This document shows, in pieces, positions 33,807 through 42,959 of a DNA stretch of 64,000 nt. Source of the stretch: CBDUWP01 sp965370955 (GTDB lineage: Bacteria > Planctomycetota > Phycisphaerae > Sedimentisphaerales > Anaerobacaceae). The translations under genes and the position numbers were made by a program. Within the stretch, counting starts at the first letter, position 1. Each line of letters starts with the position of its first letter. The notes under the pieces were generated by a model. That model was given only the letters and a program-made list of their open reading frames with translations. It searched no databases and was not told the origin of the DNA. The stretch lies in NCBI GenBank assembly GCA_965370955.1, contig CBDUWP010000001.1, positions 1 to 64,000 of the forward strand, read 5' to 3'.

Positions 33807-34679
33807 TCAATGGATGATCTTGTTCAAAGGATATGTGATTATTCCAGATGCGCCGGCACGTTTTAACTCCGGTACTAACTGACGCTCAACCTTGTCCTCT
33901 ATAATAACCTCAATAGCGTGGTCGCCATTGGCTAATGGGGATACTGTTGGACTCTTCTCCGAAGGCAAAATCGCTAAAATATCACCGAGCTTGTCCTTAG
34001 AAATATTGAGCTTCATGCCGACTTTACTGCGGGCATCAATGGCGGCGTTGAGCAAAATCGAAATGTTCTCAATCTTGTTCCTCTTAAAAGAATCTTGCCA
34101 AGCGGTCTTATTAGCAATGAATCTGGTGGTAGATGTTATCAAGGTGTCGATTATGCGAAGATTGTTCGCGCGGATCGATGACCCAGTCTCCGTCAGCTCG
34201 ACAATAGCGTCAACCAACCGAGCCTTGACCTCTGTCGCGCCCCAACTGAATTCAACCTTAACGTTGATGCCCTTATCTTCAAAATATTTGCGAGTTGCAC
34301 CGACAAGCTCTGTCGCAATAATCGCACCTTCTAAATCTTCAGGCTTTGTAATAGATGACTCGTTCGGCACTGCCAGAACCCATTTCGTGGGATTGCTGGT
34401 CGCTTTGCTATAAGCTAATTCGCATATCTCAACGACATCAGAGTCGTTCTCCGTGATCCAATCGTAACCGGTAATGCCTGCATCCAAAACGCCGTCAGCA
34501 ACATATCGACTCATTTCTTGAGCTCGTAACATTGTTATATCGATCTCGGAATCGTCTATCTGAGGATGATAACTGCGGCTGGAACTGGCGATCGAAAAAC
34601 CACTCTTCTCGAAAAGATCGAATGTGGATGCTTTTAAGCTGCCGACCGGTAGGCCAAGTTTTAATATTTTTTTTGACAT
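33807..34679 (-). CDS. hisG: ATP phosphoribosyltransferase, long form
   Basis: HisG catalyses the first, feedback-regulated step of histidine synthesis. The 290-residue length and the C-terminal ACT-like regulatory domain (about 210-290, containing LANGDHAIEVIIEDK and KRAGASGIITYPLNKI) identify the long, HisZ-independent form. The catalytic part includes LGLPVGSLKASTFDLFEKSG at the N-terminus, GITGYDWI near 80, and VELTETGSSIRANNLRIID near 165. GAGG lies about 8 bases before the ATG. No other his gene is in the window, so it is not part of a contiguous his operon. It follows the H1-tailed gene by 24 bases. Confidence 0.95.
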   Translation of the reverse strand: MSKKILKLGLPVGSLKASTFDLFEKSGFSIASSSRSYHPQIDDSEIDITMLRAQEMSRYVADGVLDAGITGYDWITENDSDVVEICELAYSKATSNPTKWVLAVPNESSITKPEDLEGAIIATELVGATRKYFEDKGINVKVEFSWGATEVKARLVDAIVELTETGSSIRANNLRIIDTLITSTTRFIANKTAWQDSFKRNKIENISILLNAAIDARSKVGMKLNISKDKLGDILAILPSEKSPTVSPLANGDHAIEVIIEDKVERQLVPELKRAGASGIITYPLNKIIH

Positions 34680-34703
34680 TTTTTTAACCTCATATAGCTT
34701 GAA

Positions 34704-35540
34704 CTATTTTTTCTTTGCAGTTTTTTTTGCAGCTTTTTTCGCAACTTTCTTTTTTGTTACTGACTTCTTCTTAGAAGTTTTTTTGACAACTTTTTTCTTT
34801 ATAGGTTTTTTAGCGACTTTAGCAGCTTTTTTAGGTTTAACGGTTTGCTTAACCGCTTTTTTCTTTGCAGACTTTTTCTTAACAGTTTTTTTGGCGGCTT
34901 TTGCTGCTTTCGCTGCTTCAATAGCTTTCTTGTCGGCGGCTTGTTCGCTGACTTGGCGAAGCAGGCAATAAAATTTATAACCATCTTTAGCTGATATCTG
35001 TCTTGCTAAAAAACCCTCTATATTATGGTAGTCAGAGCCAGAATCGACAAGATCATTGTCCTTTAAATATTCAATCATATTAACAGTCAAGGGAATCGCA
35101 TGGCCTGAGATCACTGTCAGCATACAATAATCGACAAGGAAAGGGCTTGCTGATTTAAGTTTTGCAAGAGTCTCTTTAATCTCACGTTTGCCGGCTTTTT
35201 TCAGGCCGGAAATTGTCAGGCAATCGTATTTGGCGAAAATCGCTTGAAGAAGATAGCCAACATTGGCCGCAACTGCTCTAGTTGCTTTGGTGTCAATAGA
35301 TAAAACCTCTACTATCTCAGCTGCCAGAGATACTCTAAGATCGTTCCAATCGACAAAATGATCATGGAAATCCTTAAAAGCCTTAATAGATTGATTGGTC
35401 GAAAGATATTCACTTATGACAGCGAAGACAATAGCGTCTGTCAAATTGTCATATTCGGCAAGAGGGAATTTCTCCGACTTACGAGACAAAGTCTTGTAAA
35501 GTTTGTTGATTTTCTCTGAATATTTTTTACTGTTTTTCAT
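34704..35540 (-). CDS. Endonuclease-III-like (HhH-GPD) protein with histone H1-like tail
   Basis: Residues about 10-200 look like the all-helical HhH-GPD DNA-glycosylase fold (LTDAIVFAVISEYLSTNQS resembles the Nth opening). The region matching the helix-hairpin-helix and catalytic loop reads LKSASPFLVDYCMLTV and IPLTVNMIEYL. The lysine of Nth (GRKTA) and the aspartate of its VDTH are not conserved, the latter replaced by Asn. Residues 203-278 are almost pure Lys/Ala/Val/Thr with KKAAK-type repeats, like eukaryotic H1 tails and bacterial Hc1-type proteins. This suggests a non-enzymatic DNA-binding or compaction protein. The low-complexity tail has no frameshift. It precedes hisG by 24 bases. 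Confidence 0.75.
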   Translation of the reverse strand: MKNSKKYSEKINKLYKTLSRKSEKFPLAEYDNLTDAIVFAVISEYLSTNQSIKAFKDFHDHFVDWNDLRVSLAAEIVEVLSIDTKATRAVAANVGYLLQAIFAKYDCLTISGLKKAGKREIKETLAKLKSASPFLVDYCMLTVISGHAIPLTVNMIEYLKDNDLVDSGSDYHNIEGFLARQISAKDGYKFYCLLRQVSEQAADKKAIEAAKAAKAAKKTVKKKSAKKKAVKQTVKPKKAAKVAKKPIKKKVVKKTSKKKSVTKKKVAKKAAKKTAKKK

Positions 35541-35618
35541 GGCCTATTCGATATCTCAAATAAAAAATAAATTTTTTAGTTTTTTGTTGCCATCTTATGC
35601 TTTGTCAAGGCAATGAAA

Positions 35619-36029
35619 TTATCCGTCTTGATCTTCGACTGCATCGGAGTCACTGTTATTAAGGGTTGCTCTGTCTGGGTCAGGATTGGCTTTGTCTATG
35701 ATGCTTATTATTTCCTGAGCCTTTTTAGTCGTCATGTCCAAATGAAATTCAATGATTGGACAAAATTTTATATCCAATGTTCTGGCAATAATGCCTTGCA
35801 GTTTCGATCTAGCTGCTTTTATAGCCATGAAGGTTTTGTTTTCACTGGCAGGGGTCTTGGCGAAAATGCTTAAAGAAATATTGGCATTGCGGAGATCAGG
35901 CGATAAATCAACCTTAGTGACACTGACAAAGCCGTCAATGCGAGGATCATCCAAATCTGTTAAAACGGCTCTGCAAATTGTTTGTTTAATGATACTGGCT
36001 ATTTTTTGTTGTCTTCTAAGGTTTGCCAT
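35619..36029 (-). CDS. rbfA: Ribosome-binding factor A
   Basis: RbfA binds the maturing 30S subunit and helps process 16S rRNA. The 136-residue protein has the KH-type fold opening (RQQKIASIIKQTICRAVL) and the DPRIDGFVSVTKVDLSPDLR segment. LDIKFCPIIEFHLD occurs near residue 95, followed by an acidic tail. It is the third gene of nusA-infB-rbfA, an order conserved in many bacteria. It is separated from infB by 145 bases carrying dispersed repeat elements rather than being tightly linked. Confidence 0.93.
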   Translation of the reverse strand: MANLRRQQKIASIIKQTICRAVLTDLDDPRIDGFVSVTKVDLSPDLRNANISLSIFAKTPASENKTFMAIKAARSKLQGIIARTLDIKFCPIIEFHLDMTTKKAQEIISIIDKANPDPDRATLNNSDSDAVEDQDG

Positions 36030-36033
36030 AATT

Positions 36034-36054
36034 TTAACTATTAACTATTAACTA
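36034..36054. repeat. Three tandem TTAACTA units
   Basis: Three perfect copies of the 7-base unit TTAACTA lie immediately upstream (on the minus strand) of the rbfA start. They may vary by slippage; no regulator is implied. Confidence 0.7.
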
Positions 36055-36060
36055 TTTTCT

Positions 36061-36174
36061 TTTTTCTTCGTAATACTACACCCGTAAGGATGTAGATGGA
36101 AGCATCCGGTAAAGCCTGAAGGGCTCAGAGCCCGCAGGCGACAAACGCCACGTCCGTAAGGGCGTGGTGGTTTA
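36061..36174. repeat. Long copy of a dispersed hairpin repeat in the infB-rbfA spacer
   Basis: The element begins TTTTCTTCGTAATACTA and ends CCGTAAGGGCGTGGTGGTTT. It contains two small hairpins with GTAA loops: CTACACCC with GGATGTAG, and CCACGTCC with GGGCGTGG. Its 3' end abuts the infB stop codon. Its ends match 3641-3682, which abuts the tsaD stop, so the family seems placed at gene ends inside operons. Confidence 0.7.
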
Positions 36175-38832
36175 CTATAATGTTCTGGCTATCATTATTG
36201 TTTCGCAAAATTCCAAAACGTCATCCACTTTTAAATCATTATATTTTGCTATCTTAATGCCGCATTCAAAGCCAGACTTGACCTCCTTGACGTTGTCCTT
36301 GAAACGTTTTAATGTTTCAAGAATCAAATCATTATTGACGATGATGTTGTTGCGTATCAAACGAACCTTGGCGTTGCTCTTGATTAGGCCGTCAGTGACA
36401 AAGCAACCGGCAATAGTGCCAATTTTGGATACCTTGAAAATTTCTCGGACAATGGCTTTGCCTGTTACCTGCTCTTTGGCCTCCGGCTCCAATAAACCGC
36501 TCATCGATTTTCTGAGATCGTCAGTGATGCGATAAATGATTGTATACAGATTGATGTTGACGCCGCTGGATTCAGCTATCTTTGCAGCGCGGTCGTCAGC
36601 TATGACATTAAAGCCGATGATAATAGCATTGGAAGCTTGAGCAAGTATGACGTCGCCCTCTGTGATTCCGCCAACTGCAGCTTGAAGAATCTTGATCTTG
36701 ACCTCTTCAGTGTTTAATTCTGTCAGATATTGAGTCAATACATCGACAGAACCCTGAACGTCAGCTCTGATCATGAGATTCAATTCCTTGACATTACCAG
36801 CTTCTATCTGGCTAAACAGATTGTCCAATGTCACTTGAGAACGAGTGTTCATTGTTTTTTCACGCGAAAGAATCGAATTGTCCTCAGCGGCGTTCTTAGC
36901 TTTATTGATGTCGTCGAGGCAATAGAACTTGTCGCCTGCTTGAGGAGGCTCGCTTAAGCCGGTAATCTCGACAGGCATTGAACTTATCGCTTTTTTTATC
37001 TTTTTACCTGAACTGTCTGACATTGCCTTGATGCGGCCATATCCTGACCCTGCAAAAACAATGTCACCTGTGGTTAAATGCCCCTCCTTGAGAAGCAATG
37101 TGGCAACAACGCCGCGGCGAGGATCCATTTTGGACTCTACCACCCAGCCGTTTGCGGCAATTGTGTTGTCTGCTGTCAACTCTGATAAATCGGCAATGTA
37201 TTCGAGATGTTCAAGCAAATCATCAATACCCATACCTGTTATAGCAGAGGTCTTGACTAATTCAGTCTGGCCGCCCCATTCGGCGGGAGCAACTTCATGC
37301 GTCGCCAACTGAGAAAATATTCTATTGTAATCGCAGCCCGGAAGATCCGACTTGTTCAAGGCAATGACAATCGGAACGCCGGCGGCTTTGGCGTGGTTTA
37401 TGGCTTCTGCTGTCTGGGGCATGACGCCGTCATCAGCAGCTATGACCAGTACCACAACGTCTGTCATGTTGGCTCCTCTGGCTCGCATGGCAGTAAAGGC
37501 TTCGTGGCCGGGAGTATCTAAAAATGTTATCGTTTTATCGTTATGGGTGATTTGATAGGCGCCAATGTGTTGCGTAATGCCGCCTGCTTCACCTTCGGTG
37601 ACATTGGCTGATCGAATCTTGTCCAAAAGAGATGTCTTACCGTGATCGACATGGCCAAGCATGGTGACAATCACAGAACGAGGGGTTAAATGCTCTCTCT
37701 CGAGATTGGCTAATTCTTTCGCAATCAAATCTTCGCTGGATTGCTTACGCTCAACAATTAACTCAACTCCCAAATCCAAAGCAATTGTTTCTGCGACATC
37801 AGACATGATAACCTGATTGGCTGAAGCCATTACGCCTTGTTTCATCAATGCGGTTATTGTTTCGGATACCTTGATAGCTAAGGCACTGGACAAATCCTTG
37901 ACCGTTATAGGTTCGGTGACAGTTGCTTTTTCCGGCCTAACATGAGCACTGGCAGATGTTCCGATTTTTCTGTTTCGAGAAGATAAGCCACGTTTAGGCC
38001 GAGATCTGAATCTTGTTCCACCTGCAGCATCTATCCTAGCTTGCCGTTCCGCTATGTCTTTTTTACGCCTTTGATAACTGATGTTGGTCTGCTTTGAGTC
38101 ATCAGGGCTGTAAGTTTTCTTTCTTGTGCTCTTTGATGGTTTAGAGCTATCGCCAGCCGGTGCAGCCTTTGTTGCAACAGTAGGTGCTGGGCGATTTGGC
38201 CTTTGATTACCAGTGTTTCTTTCGATTGGTCTGCGACTGCGGATAGGTTCAGGTTTTTCAATTCTAACTATCTCTGGGCCGCTTAATTGGGCTGGCTTGG
38301 GCTTTGTCAGCATAGGGCCGGCAGGGACGATCACCTCAGGTTTCGCGATTACTTCAGGTGTTGTTTCTGATTCAGTCGGTATGTCACTATCAGGTTCGCC
38401 GGTTTGTGCGGCAATTTCTACAGGCTCTTGAGTTTCTTCGTTTTCACCGCTGTCAGATGCTGGCTTTGTCTTGGGTTCGGCTTGGTCACCTATAGCAGAA
38501 TCAACTTGGGCTTCAACAGAAGTCGCAACAACCGTGTCAACTGTTTGATCAGAAGAGTCGGAGTCTTTAGATATTGCCGTATCGCTAGGCTTAGCTGCTT
38601 TTTTCTTTTTCCTCTTTACACGAACCTTAGCGAGATTGACCTTCTCTGTTTTTTCGACAGTTGTTGTATGTTCACCTTCACTAAACCATTCGACAATGGT
38701 AGCAGCGAGTCCGGCGGAAATCGAACTCATGTGACCCTTAACGTCAAGATCTTCGTCCTGACATTTCTGAACAATTGCTGAACTCTTAACGCCGAGTTCC
38801 TTTGCTAAAATGTAAACCCTTGTATTAGCCAA
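36175..38832 (-). CDS. infB: Translation initiation factor IF-2
   Basis: IF-2 is the GTPase that brings initiator tRNA to the ribosome. The 885-residue protein has an IF2_N domain at 1-50 ([16 protein letters not shown]) and a low-complexity Glu/Pro/Lys region (70-300). A second IF2_N domain lies near 308-360. The G domain has G1 GHVDHGKT at 393-400, DTPGHEAF and NKSD. The beta-barrel and C1/C2 domains follow. The start is a TTG (position 38832), with GGAG seven bases upstream; no ATG precedes the conserved N-terminus. It lies 70 bases after nusA in the same transcript. Confidence 0.96.
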   Translation of the reverse strand: MANTRVYILAKELGVKSSAIVQKCQDEDLDVKGHMSSISAGLAATIVEWFSEGEHTTTVEKTEKVNLAKVRVKRKKKKAAKPSDTAISKDSDSSDQTVDTVVATSVEAQVDSAIGDQAEPKTKPASDSGENEETQEPVEIAAQTGEPDSDIPTESETTPEVIAKPEVIVPAGPMLTKPKPAQLSGPEIVRIEKPEPIRSRRPIERNTGNQRPNRPAPTVATKAAPAGDSSKPSKSTRKKTYSPDDSKQTNISYQRRKKDIAERQARIDAAGGTRFRSRPKRGLSSRNRKIGTSASAHVRPEKATVTEPITVKDLSSALAIKVSETITALMKQGVMASANQVIMSDVAETIALDLGVELIVERKQSSEDLIAKELANLEREHLTPRSVIVTMLGHVDHGKTSLLDKIRSANVTEGEAGGITQHIGAYQITHNDKTITFLDTPGHEAFTAMRARGANMTDVVVLVIAADDGVMPQTAEAINHAKAAGVPIVIALNKSDLPGCDYNRIFSQLATHEVAPAEWGGQTELVKTSAITGMGIDDLLEHLEYIADLSELTADNTIAANGWVVESKMDPRRGVVATLLLKEGHLTTGDIVFAGSGYGRIKAMSDSSGKKIKKAISSMPVEITGLSEPPQAGDKFYCLDDINKAKNAAEDNSILSREKTMNTRSQVTLDNLFSQIEAGNVKELNLMIRADVQGSVDVLTQYLTELNTEEVKIKILQAAVGGITEGDVILAQASNAIIIGFNVIADDRAAKIAESSGVNINLYTIIYRITDDLRKSMSGLLEPEAKEQVTGKAIVREIFKVSKIGTIAGCFVTDGLIKSNAKVRLIRNNIIVNNDLILETLKRFKDNVKEVKSGFECGIKIAKYNDLKVDDVLEFCETIMIARTL

Positions 38833-38902
38833 AAATTATCTCCAATGCTAAAATCTTCTTTTTGCAACTGCTAAAATATATTAAGAAAACGTCCTTAATA
38901 TG

Positions 38903-40261
38903 CTAATTTTCTTCTTTTTTAGACATCTCTGTTTCATCTGTAATGTTTTCATCTGCTGCGGTTTCGGCTGTCTCATCTGTCACAGCTTCGGCGGTTTCAT
39001 TTTCATCTTCATTTGTTACAGGCTCTTCAACGTCGGCTGTTTCACTTGTTGCGGCCTCTTTAGCTAATGCAGCCTCTGCAGCTTTCGCAGCCTTCGCAGC
39101 CTTTTTCTCGTCAGCTAATTGTTTAATCAATGCTTTGGCTGTTTCAACGATTTTTGCTGCCATGTCAGGGGCTAATTGAAGCTCATTAACCAATGGGCTG
39201 GTGCCGACTTCGTCTAGATCCATGATGGAAATTATGCCAATAGCTATCAATTTGTCGACCAAAGCATTGTCACTGTAGCCGGCTTCAATACAACAGGCGG
39301 ACAATTGCTCAATCGATTTGTCATAAGAATCAGGTGTCATGATGTCAATATCCCAGCCGGTTAGTCTTGCGGCGAGCCGAACATTTTGGCCATGTTTGCC
39401 GATAGCTAAGCTCAACTGATCCTCATCGACAACGACAGTCGCTCTGCCAAGTTCAAAACAAAGAGCTGTCTCACTGACGTTGGCAGGCATAAGAGCGTTG
39501 ATGATCAATAGCTGTGAAGACTCGTTCCATCTGACAATGTCGATTTTTTCGCCGCCGAGTTCGTCGACAATATTTCTGATGCGGCTGCCTCTTACGCCAA
39601 CGCAAGCGCCGACAGGGTCAACCTTCTCGTCATTGGAAAATACGGCAACCTTACTGCGGTAACCGGCCTCACGCGACAAAGCCCGAATTTCAATAATACC
39701 TTCCGCTATCTCAGGAACCTCCTGCTCAAAAAGACGCTTGATAAAGTCAGGATGCGTTTGACTGAGCATGATCTTAACTTGGCCCGTATTGAGAGTGACA
39801 TCTACGATAATGGCTTGGATTCTTTCGCCGGGCTTGGCGGACTGGCCAACGATTTGTTCCGGTTTGGACATGAAAGCTTCAATACGTTGGCCGATATTGA
39901 TGACCATTGTGCCGCTCTCAAATCTGGCAACTGAACCGCTTACAAGCTCGCCTTTTTTCTGGATATAATCGGTATAAATGCTCTCTCGTTCGTCAGCGCG
40001 AATCTTTTGGGTCATTACCTGACGGGCTGTCTGGGCGGCTATTCTGCCGAGCTGCTTGATGTCTATCGGTTCCGAATCCTTGAACGCCAAAATTTCTCCG
40101 CTAGCTCTATCTATACTGACAACTACTTCACATTCAGGATCGCCATAATGTTTTTTGGCTGCTGATATCATCGCCTCTTCAAGATCAACGAAAACAGATT
40201 CCTTACTTATATTTTTATCATAAGCTATGTTCTCTACAATTCTCAACAATTCTGAGCTCAT
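38903..40261 (-). CDS. nusA: Transcription termination/antitermination factor NusA
   Basis: NusA binds RNA polymerase and RNA to modulate pausing, termination and antitermination. The 452-residue protein has the N-terminal polymerase-binding domain ([20 protein letters not shown]), an S1 domain near 135-200, and two KH domains near 230-345 ([40 protein letters not shown]). It ends in a helical and then highly acidic tail (about 390-452). No rimP gene precedes it, unlike many bacteria. Instead there is a 600-base leader with two terminator-like hairpins. The ATG has GAGG about 11 bases upstream. Confidence 0.95.
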   Translation of the reverse strand: MSSELLRIVENIAYDKNISKESVFVDLEEAMISAAKKHYGDPECEVVVSIDRASGEILAFKDSEPIDIKQLGRIAAQTARQVMTQKIRADERESIYTDYIQKKGELVSGSVARFESGTMVINIGQRIEAFMSKPEQIVGQSAKPGERIQAIIVDVTLNTGQVKIMLSQTHPDFIKRLFEQEVPEIAEGIIEIRALSREAGYRSKVAVFSNDEKVDPVGACVGVRGSRIRNIVDELGGEKIDIVRWNESSQLLIINALMPANVSETALCFELGRATVVVDEDQLSLAIGKHGQNVRLAARLTGWDIDIMTPDSYDKSIEQLSACCIEAGYSDNALVDKLIAIGIISIMDLDEVGTSPLVNELQLAPDMAAKIVETAKALIKQLADEKKAAKAAKAAEAALAKEAATSETADVEEPVTNEDENETAEAVTDETAETAADENITDETEMSKKEEN

Positions 40262-40289
40262 AATGCGTAATGCCTCTCAAATAATAAAC

Positions 40290-40332
40290 AAAAAAGCGGA
40301 AACCTCGACATAAACAGCATCAGTTTCCACTT
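40290..40332 (-). terminator. Intrinsic terminator-like hairpin just before nusA
   Basis: On the minus strand AAGTGGAAAC (40332-40323) pairs with GTTTCCGCTT (40303-40294) with one G-U pair and a 19-base loop, followed by a T run (40295-40290). It ends about 30 bases before the nusA ATG, so transcripts entering nusA from upstream would have to read through it. Confidence 0.65.
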
Positions 40333-40434
40333 TACATAACAACCAAAAGCGAGACAATTTTCAATAGTCGAGCATCGTTAGCTACATTTTCGTTGCCTCC
40401 TGTGATGTCTGATACTGCTTTTTGGCTTCTAAAC

Positions 40435-40523
40435 AAAAAAGCAAAGCTTCCAAACCATCTTGTGCGATGTAAACGCAACCACTGTACGTCCTTGATCTAC
40501 TTCGCACGGTTTGCTAATCCTGC
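40435..40523 (-). ncRNA. Candidate structured leader RNA or small RNA upstream of nusA
   Basis: On the minus strand a long hairpin can form. TCGCAC-type and GGTTTG-type arms at 40462-40467 and 40451-40456 pair with 40502-40507 and 40508-40513; an outer GCA/TGC pair joins 40441-40443 to 40521-40523. A T run (40440-40435) follows at once, giving a terminator shape. Inside and around it are tiny frames with good ribosome sites, including one starting ATGATTTTTGCAGGATTAGC after GAGG, with its start codon at about 40532-40530. I do not recognise a known riboswitch, 6S RNA, SRP RNA or RNase P. The bases 40524-40723 otherwise show no gene. Confidence 0.4.
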
Positions 40524-40723
40524 AAAAATCATACTACTGCCTCTTTAATATTTGTAAGTCTAAATTCTAGTTATCTCTATCAATAATTCACACAAACTTT
40601 AGACCACTCATAATATAGCTGAAAAAGGTTTTTGGCAATGTTTTTTTTCTTTTTTAACAAATATTAATGGCCTCTTGCTGGATTAAAGGTCTTCTACGGT
40701 GAAAAGAATTTACATAAAAAAAC

Positions 40724-40752
40724 TTGCCTAATGGGGCTGTCGGCTGTATTCT
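40724..40752 (+). promoter_or_regulatory. Predicted sigma-70-type promoter for tkt
   Basis: TTGCCT at 40724-40729 and TATTCT at 40747-40752 are 17 bases apart, about 108 bases before the transketolase ATG. Consensus match only; the remaining upstream region is AT-rich without other visible features. Confidence 0.4.
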
Positions 40753-40859
40753 AGCGGCCTTTGGCGATATTTCAATGGGTAAAAGCGGCGAAAATGGCCA
40801 AAAAAGGCTGAAAAATAAGAAAAAATAATGGAATTATCTGATATTTAGGAACAAATATT

Positions 40860-42875
40860 ATGGAATTAAACAGTACCGGATTGTCTAAACTCGACGAGCT
40901 CTGCGTAAACACTATACGGTTTTTGTCCGTTGACGGCGTGCAAAAAGCTAATTCCGGACATCCGGGAATGCCAATGGGAATGGCGGCGCCAGTTTATTCG
41001 TTATGGATGAGGCATATGAGGCATAATCCGGCAAATCCAACATGGGCTGGTCGCGACAGGTTTGTTATGTCCGGCGGACACGGCAGTATGCTGCTGTATT
41101 CAATGCTCTATATGACTGGGTACGATATGAGCTTGGACGATCTGAAGAATTTTCGTCAGTGGCAAAGCAAAACGCCCGGCCATCCGGAATATGAACCGAA
41201 TCTCGGAATCGAAGTGACGACAGGGCCCTTAGGTCAAGGGGTGGCAAATGCTGTGGGATTGGCGATCGGTCAAAAATATCTGGCGAAATATTTCAATCGC
41301 GATAAATTTGAGCTGTTCGGCAGCAATATATATGTTATTGCAGGTGACGGCTGTTTGCAGGAAGGGGTTAGCTGTGAAGCAAGCTCGCTGGCAGGTCACT
41401 TGGAGCTAGATAATGTCATAATGATCTATGATGATAACCATATCACAATCGATGGCTCAACCGATTTGTCATTTAGCGAAGATGTGGCCAAGCGATATGA
41501 GGCTTACGGCTGGTATGTGCAGAAAGTTACAGGAAACGGCCACAACATCGAAGACCTCGATAAGGCTGTCGAAAATGCTAAAAATGAAAAGAGTCGACCA
41601 TCTATTATATGTATGCAAAGCTGTATCGGTTTTGGAAGCCCAAACAAGCAAAACACTTCCTCTGCTCATGGCTCACCTTTAGGGCCGGATGAAGTGGCGG
41701 CGACAAAAGAAAATCTAGGTTGGCCGGCAAAAGATTTTTATGTGCCTGATGAAGCGCTAAAAAATACCAGAGGCTGTACAGAAAAAGGCGCAAAACTGCA
41801 AAGCGAATTTGATGAGCTCTTCGGTCAATATAAAAAGGCATATCCAGAATTGGCTGCCCAGTATGAAAAGGCGCAAGCCGGCGATCTAGGAATCGATATC
41901 GATGCGATGATGCCGAAGTTTGAAGCTGATTCGGCGGTTGCCACAAGGGTCGCTTCCGGTAAATTTATCGCAGCTGTTATGCCTAACTTGCCGTTTATCA
42001 TAGGAGGATCAGCGGATCTTACTCCGTCAAATAATACGTGGTTCGACGAAGCGGGCAATTTTTCAAAAGATGACAGGCTCGGCCGATACATGCGTTATGG
42101 CGTGCGCGAACATGCAATGGCGGCAATCATGAACGGCATCTCTATCACGGAATTTTTGAGGGCTTATGGCGCGACATTTTTGGTCTTCTGCGATTATATG
42201 AGGCCTGCAATGAGGATGGCGGCACTGTCGCAATATCCAAGCATATTCGTGCTTACACATGATAGTGTGGGGCTTGGCGAAGATGGGCCGACTCATCAGC
42301 CAGTGGAAATGCTGCCGGCTCTCCGCGTTATGCCGGGCTTGACTGTTATTAGGCCGGCTGATGCTAACGAAACTGTTGCGGCTTGGAAATTTATGCTGCA
42401 AAATCCCGATAGGCCATTTGCAATCATGCTTAGCAGGCAGGGGCTTAAAGTGCTGGATCAAAACAAATTCGCCAAAGCAGATAATATGGCTAAAGGGGCC
42501 TATGTTTTAAATGGCGATGTCACTGAGCCAAAGGTCTTGATTATGGCTAGCGGATCAGAGGTCGAAATCGCGCTCGATGCAGCAGATATTTTAGCAACAG
42601 AAGGCGTCAAGGCCAGAGTGATAAGCATGCCGAGCTTTGAATTATTCGAGGAACAAACCGCAGAATATAAAGAATCTGTGATGCCGAAAGCTGTAAAAGC
42701 TAGAGTCGCAATCGAAGCTGCCATCGGTCAAGGCTGGGATAAATATACCGGAGATAATGGTATCTTTATCGGATTAGAAGGTTACGGCGCGTCGGCCCCT
42801 GGCAAAGTGTGTTTCGAGAAATTCGGTCTCACAGCAAAAGCTATTGTAAAGGCAGCGAAAAAATCAATTGGCTAA
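40860..42875 (+). CDS. tkt: Transketolase
   Basis: Transketolase moves two-carbon ketol units in the pentose phosphate pathway using thiamine diphosphate. The 671-residue protein has the N-terminal ANSGHPGMPMGMA. The ThDP-binding motif starts GDGCLQEGVS near residue 162 and ends with the DDNHITIDG Asn. The pyrimidine-domain segment is GVREHAMAAIMNGI near 418, and THDSVGLGEDGPTHQPVE (about 469-486) is the substrate-binding stretch. AGGA lies about 10 bases before the ATG. It is a single-gene unit with a strong downstream terminator. Confidence 0.96.
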   Translation: MELNSTGLSKLDELCVNTIRFLSVDGVQKANSGHPGMPMGMAAPVYSLWMRHMRHNPANPTWAGRDRFVMSGGHGSMLLYSMLYMTGYDMSLDDLKNFRQWQSKTPGHPEYEPNLGIEVTTGPLGQGVANAVGLAIGQKYLAKYFNRDKFELFGSNIYVIAGDGCLQEGVSCEASSLAGHLELDNVIMIYDDNHITIDGSTDLSFSEDVAKRYEAYGWYVQKVTGNGHNIEDLDKAVENAKNEKSRPSIICMQSCIGFGSPNKQNTSSAHGSPLGPDEVAATKENLGWPAKDFYVPDEALKNTRGCTEKGAKLQSEFDELFGQYKKAYPELAAQYEKAQAGDLGIDIDAMMPKFEADSAVATRVASGKFIAAVMPNLPFIIGGSADLTPSNNTWFDEAGNFSKDDRLGRYMRYGVREHAMAAIMNGISITEFLRAYGATFLVFCDYMRPAMRMAALSQYPSIFVLTHDSVGLGEDGPTHQPVEMLPALRVMPGLTVIRPADANETVAAWKFMLQNPDRPFAIMLSRQGLKVLDQNKFAKADNMAKGAYVLNGDVTEPKVLIMASGSEVEIALDAADILATEGVKARVISMPSFELFEEQTAEYKESVMPKAVKARVAIEAAIGQGWDKYTGDNGIFIGLEGYGASAPGKVCFEKFGLTAKAIVKAAKKSIG

Positions 42876-42897
42876 ACTGATTTGTATTTGATTTAAT

Positions 42898-42938
42898 AGC
42901 GGTGGTTTGTCGAAATGATAAAGCTGCCGCTTTTTTTT
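42898..42938 (+). terminator. Intrinsic terminator after tkt
   Basis: AGCGGTGGTTT pairs with AAAGCTGCCGCT around an 11-base loop (some G-U pairs), and eight T follow at 42931-42938. It lies 23 bases after the tkt stop. Confidence 0.8.
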
Positions 42939-42959
42939 ATTTTTCAATATTGAGATATC

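Noticed and set aside
34704..34930. Frameshifted or junk Lys-rich gene end
   Set aside because: The tail stays in frame with the folded domain and has the regular KKAAK pattern of H1-like tails.
38404..38781. 125-residue plus-strand frame opposite infB
   Set aside because: Antisense to the low-complexity linker and N-terminal domain of IF-2; no protein-like signals.
40441..40523. Known riboswitch, tRNA, 6S RNA, SRP RNA or RNase P in the nusA leader
   Set aside because: No cloverleaf or T-loop, no SRP tip motif, no RNase P core; a GCAAACC resembles part of the c-di-GMP riboswitch but the rest does not follow.
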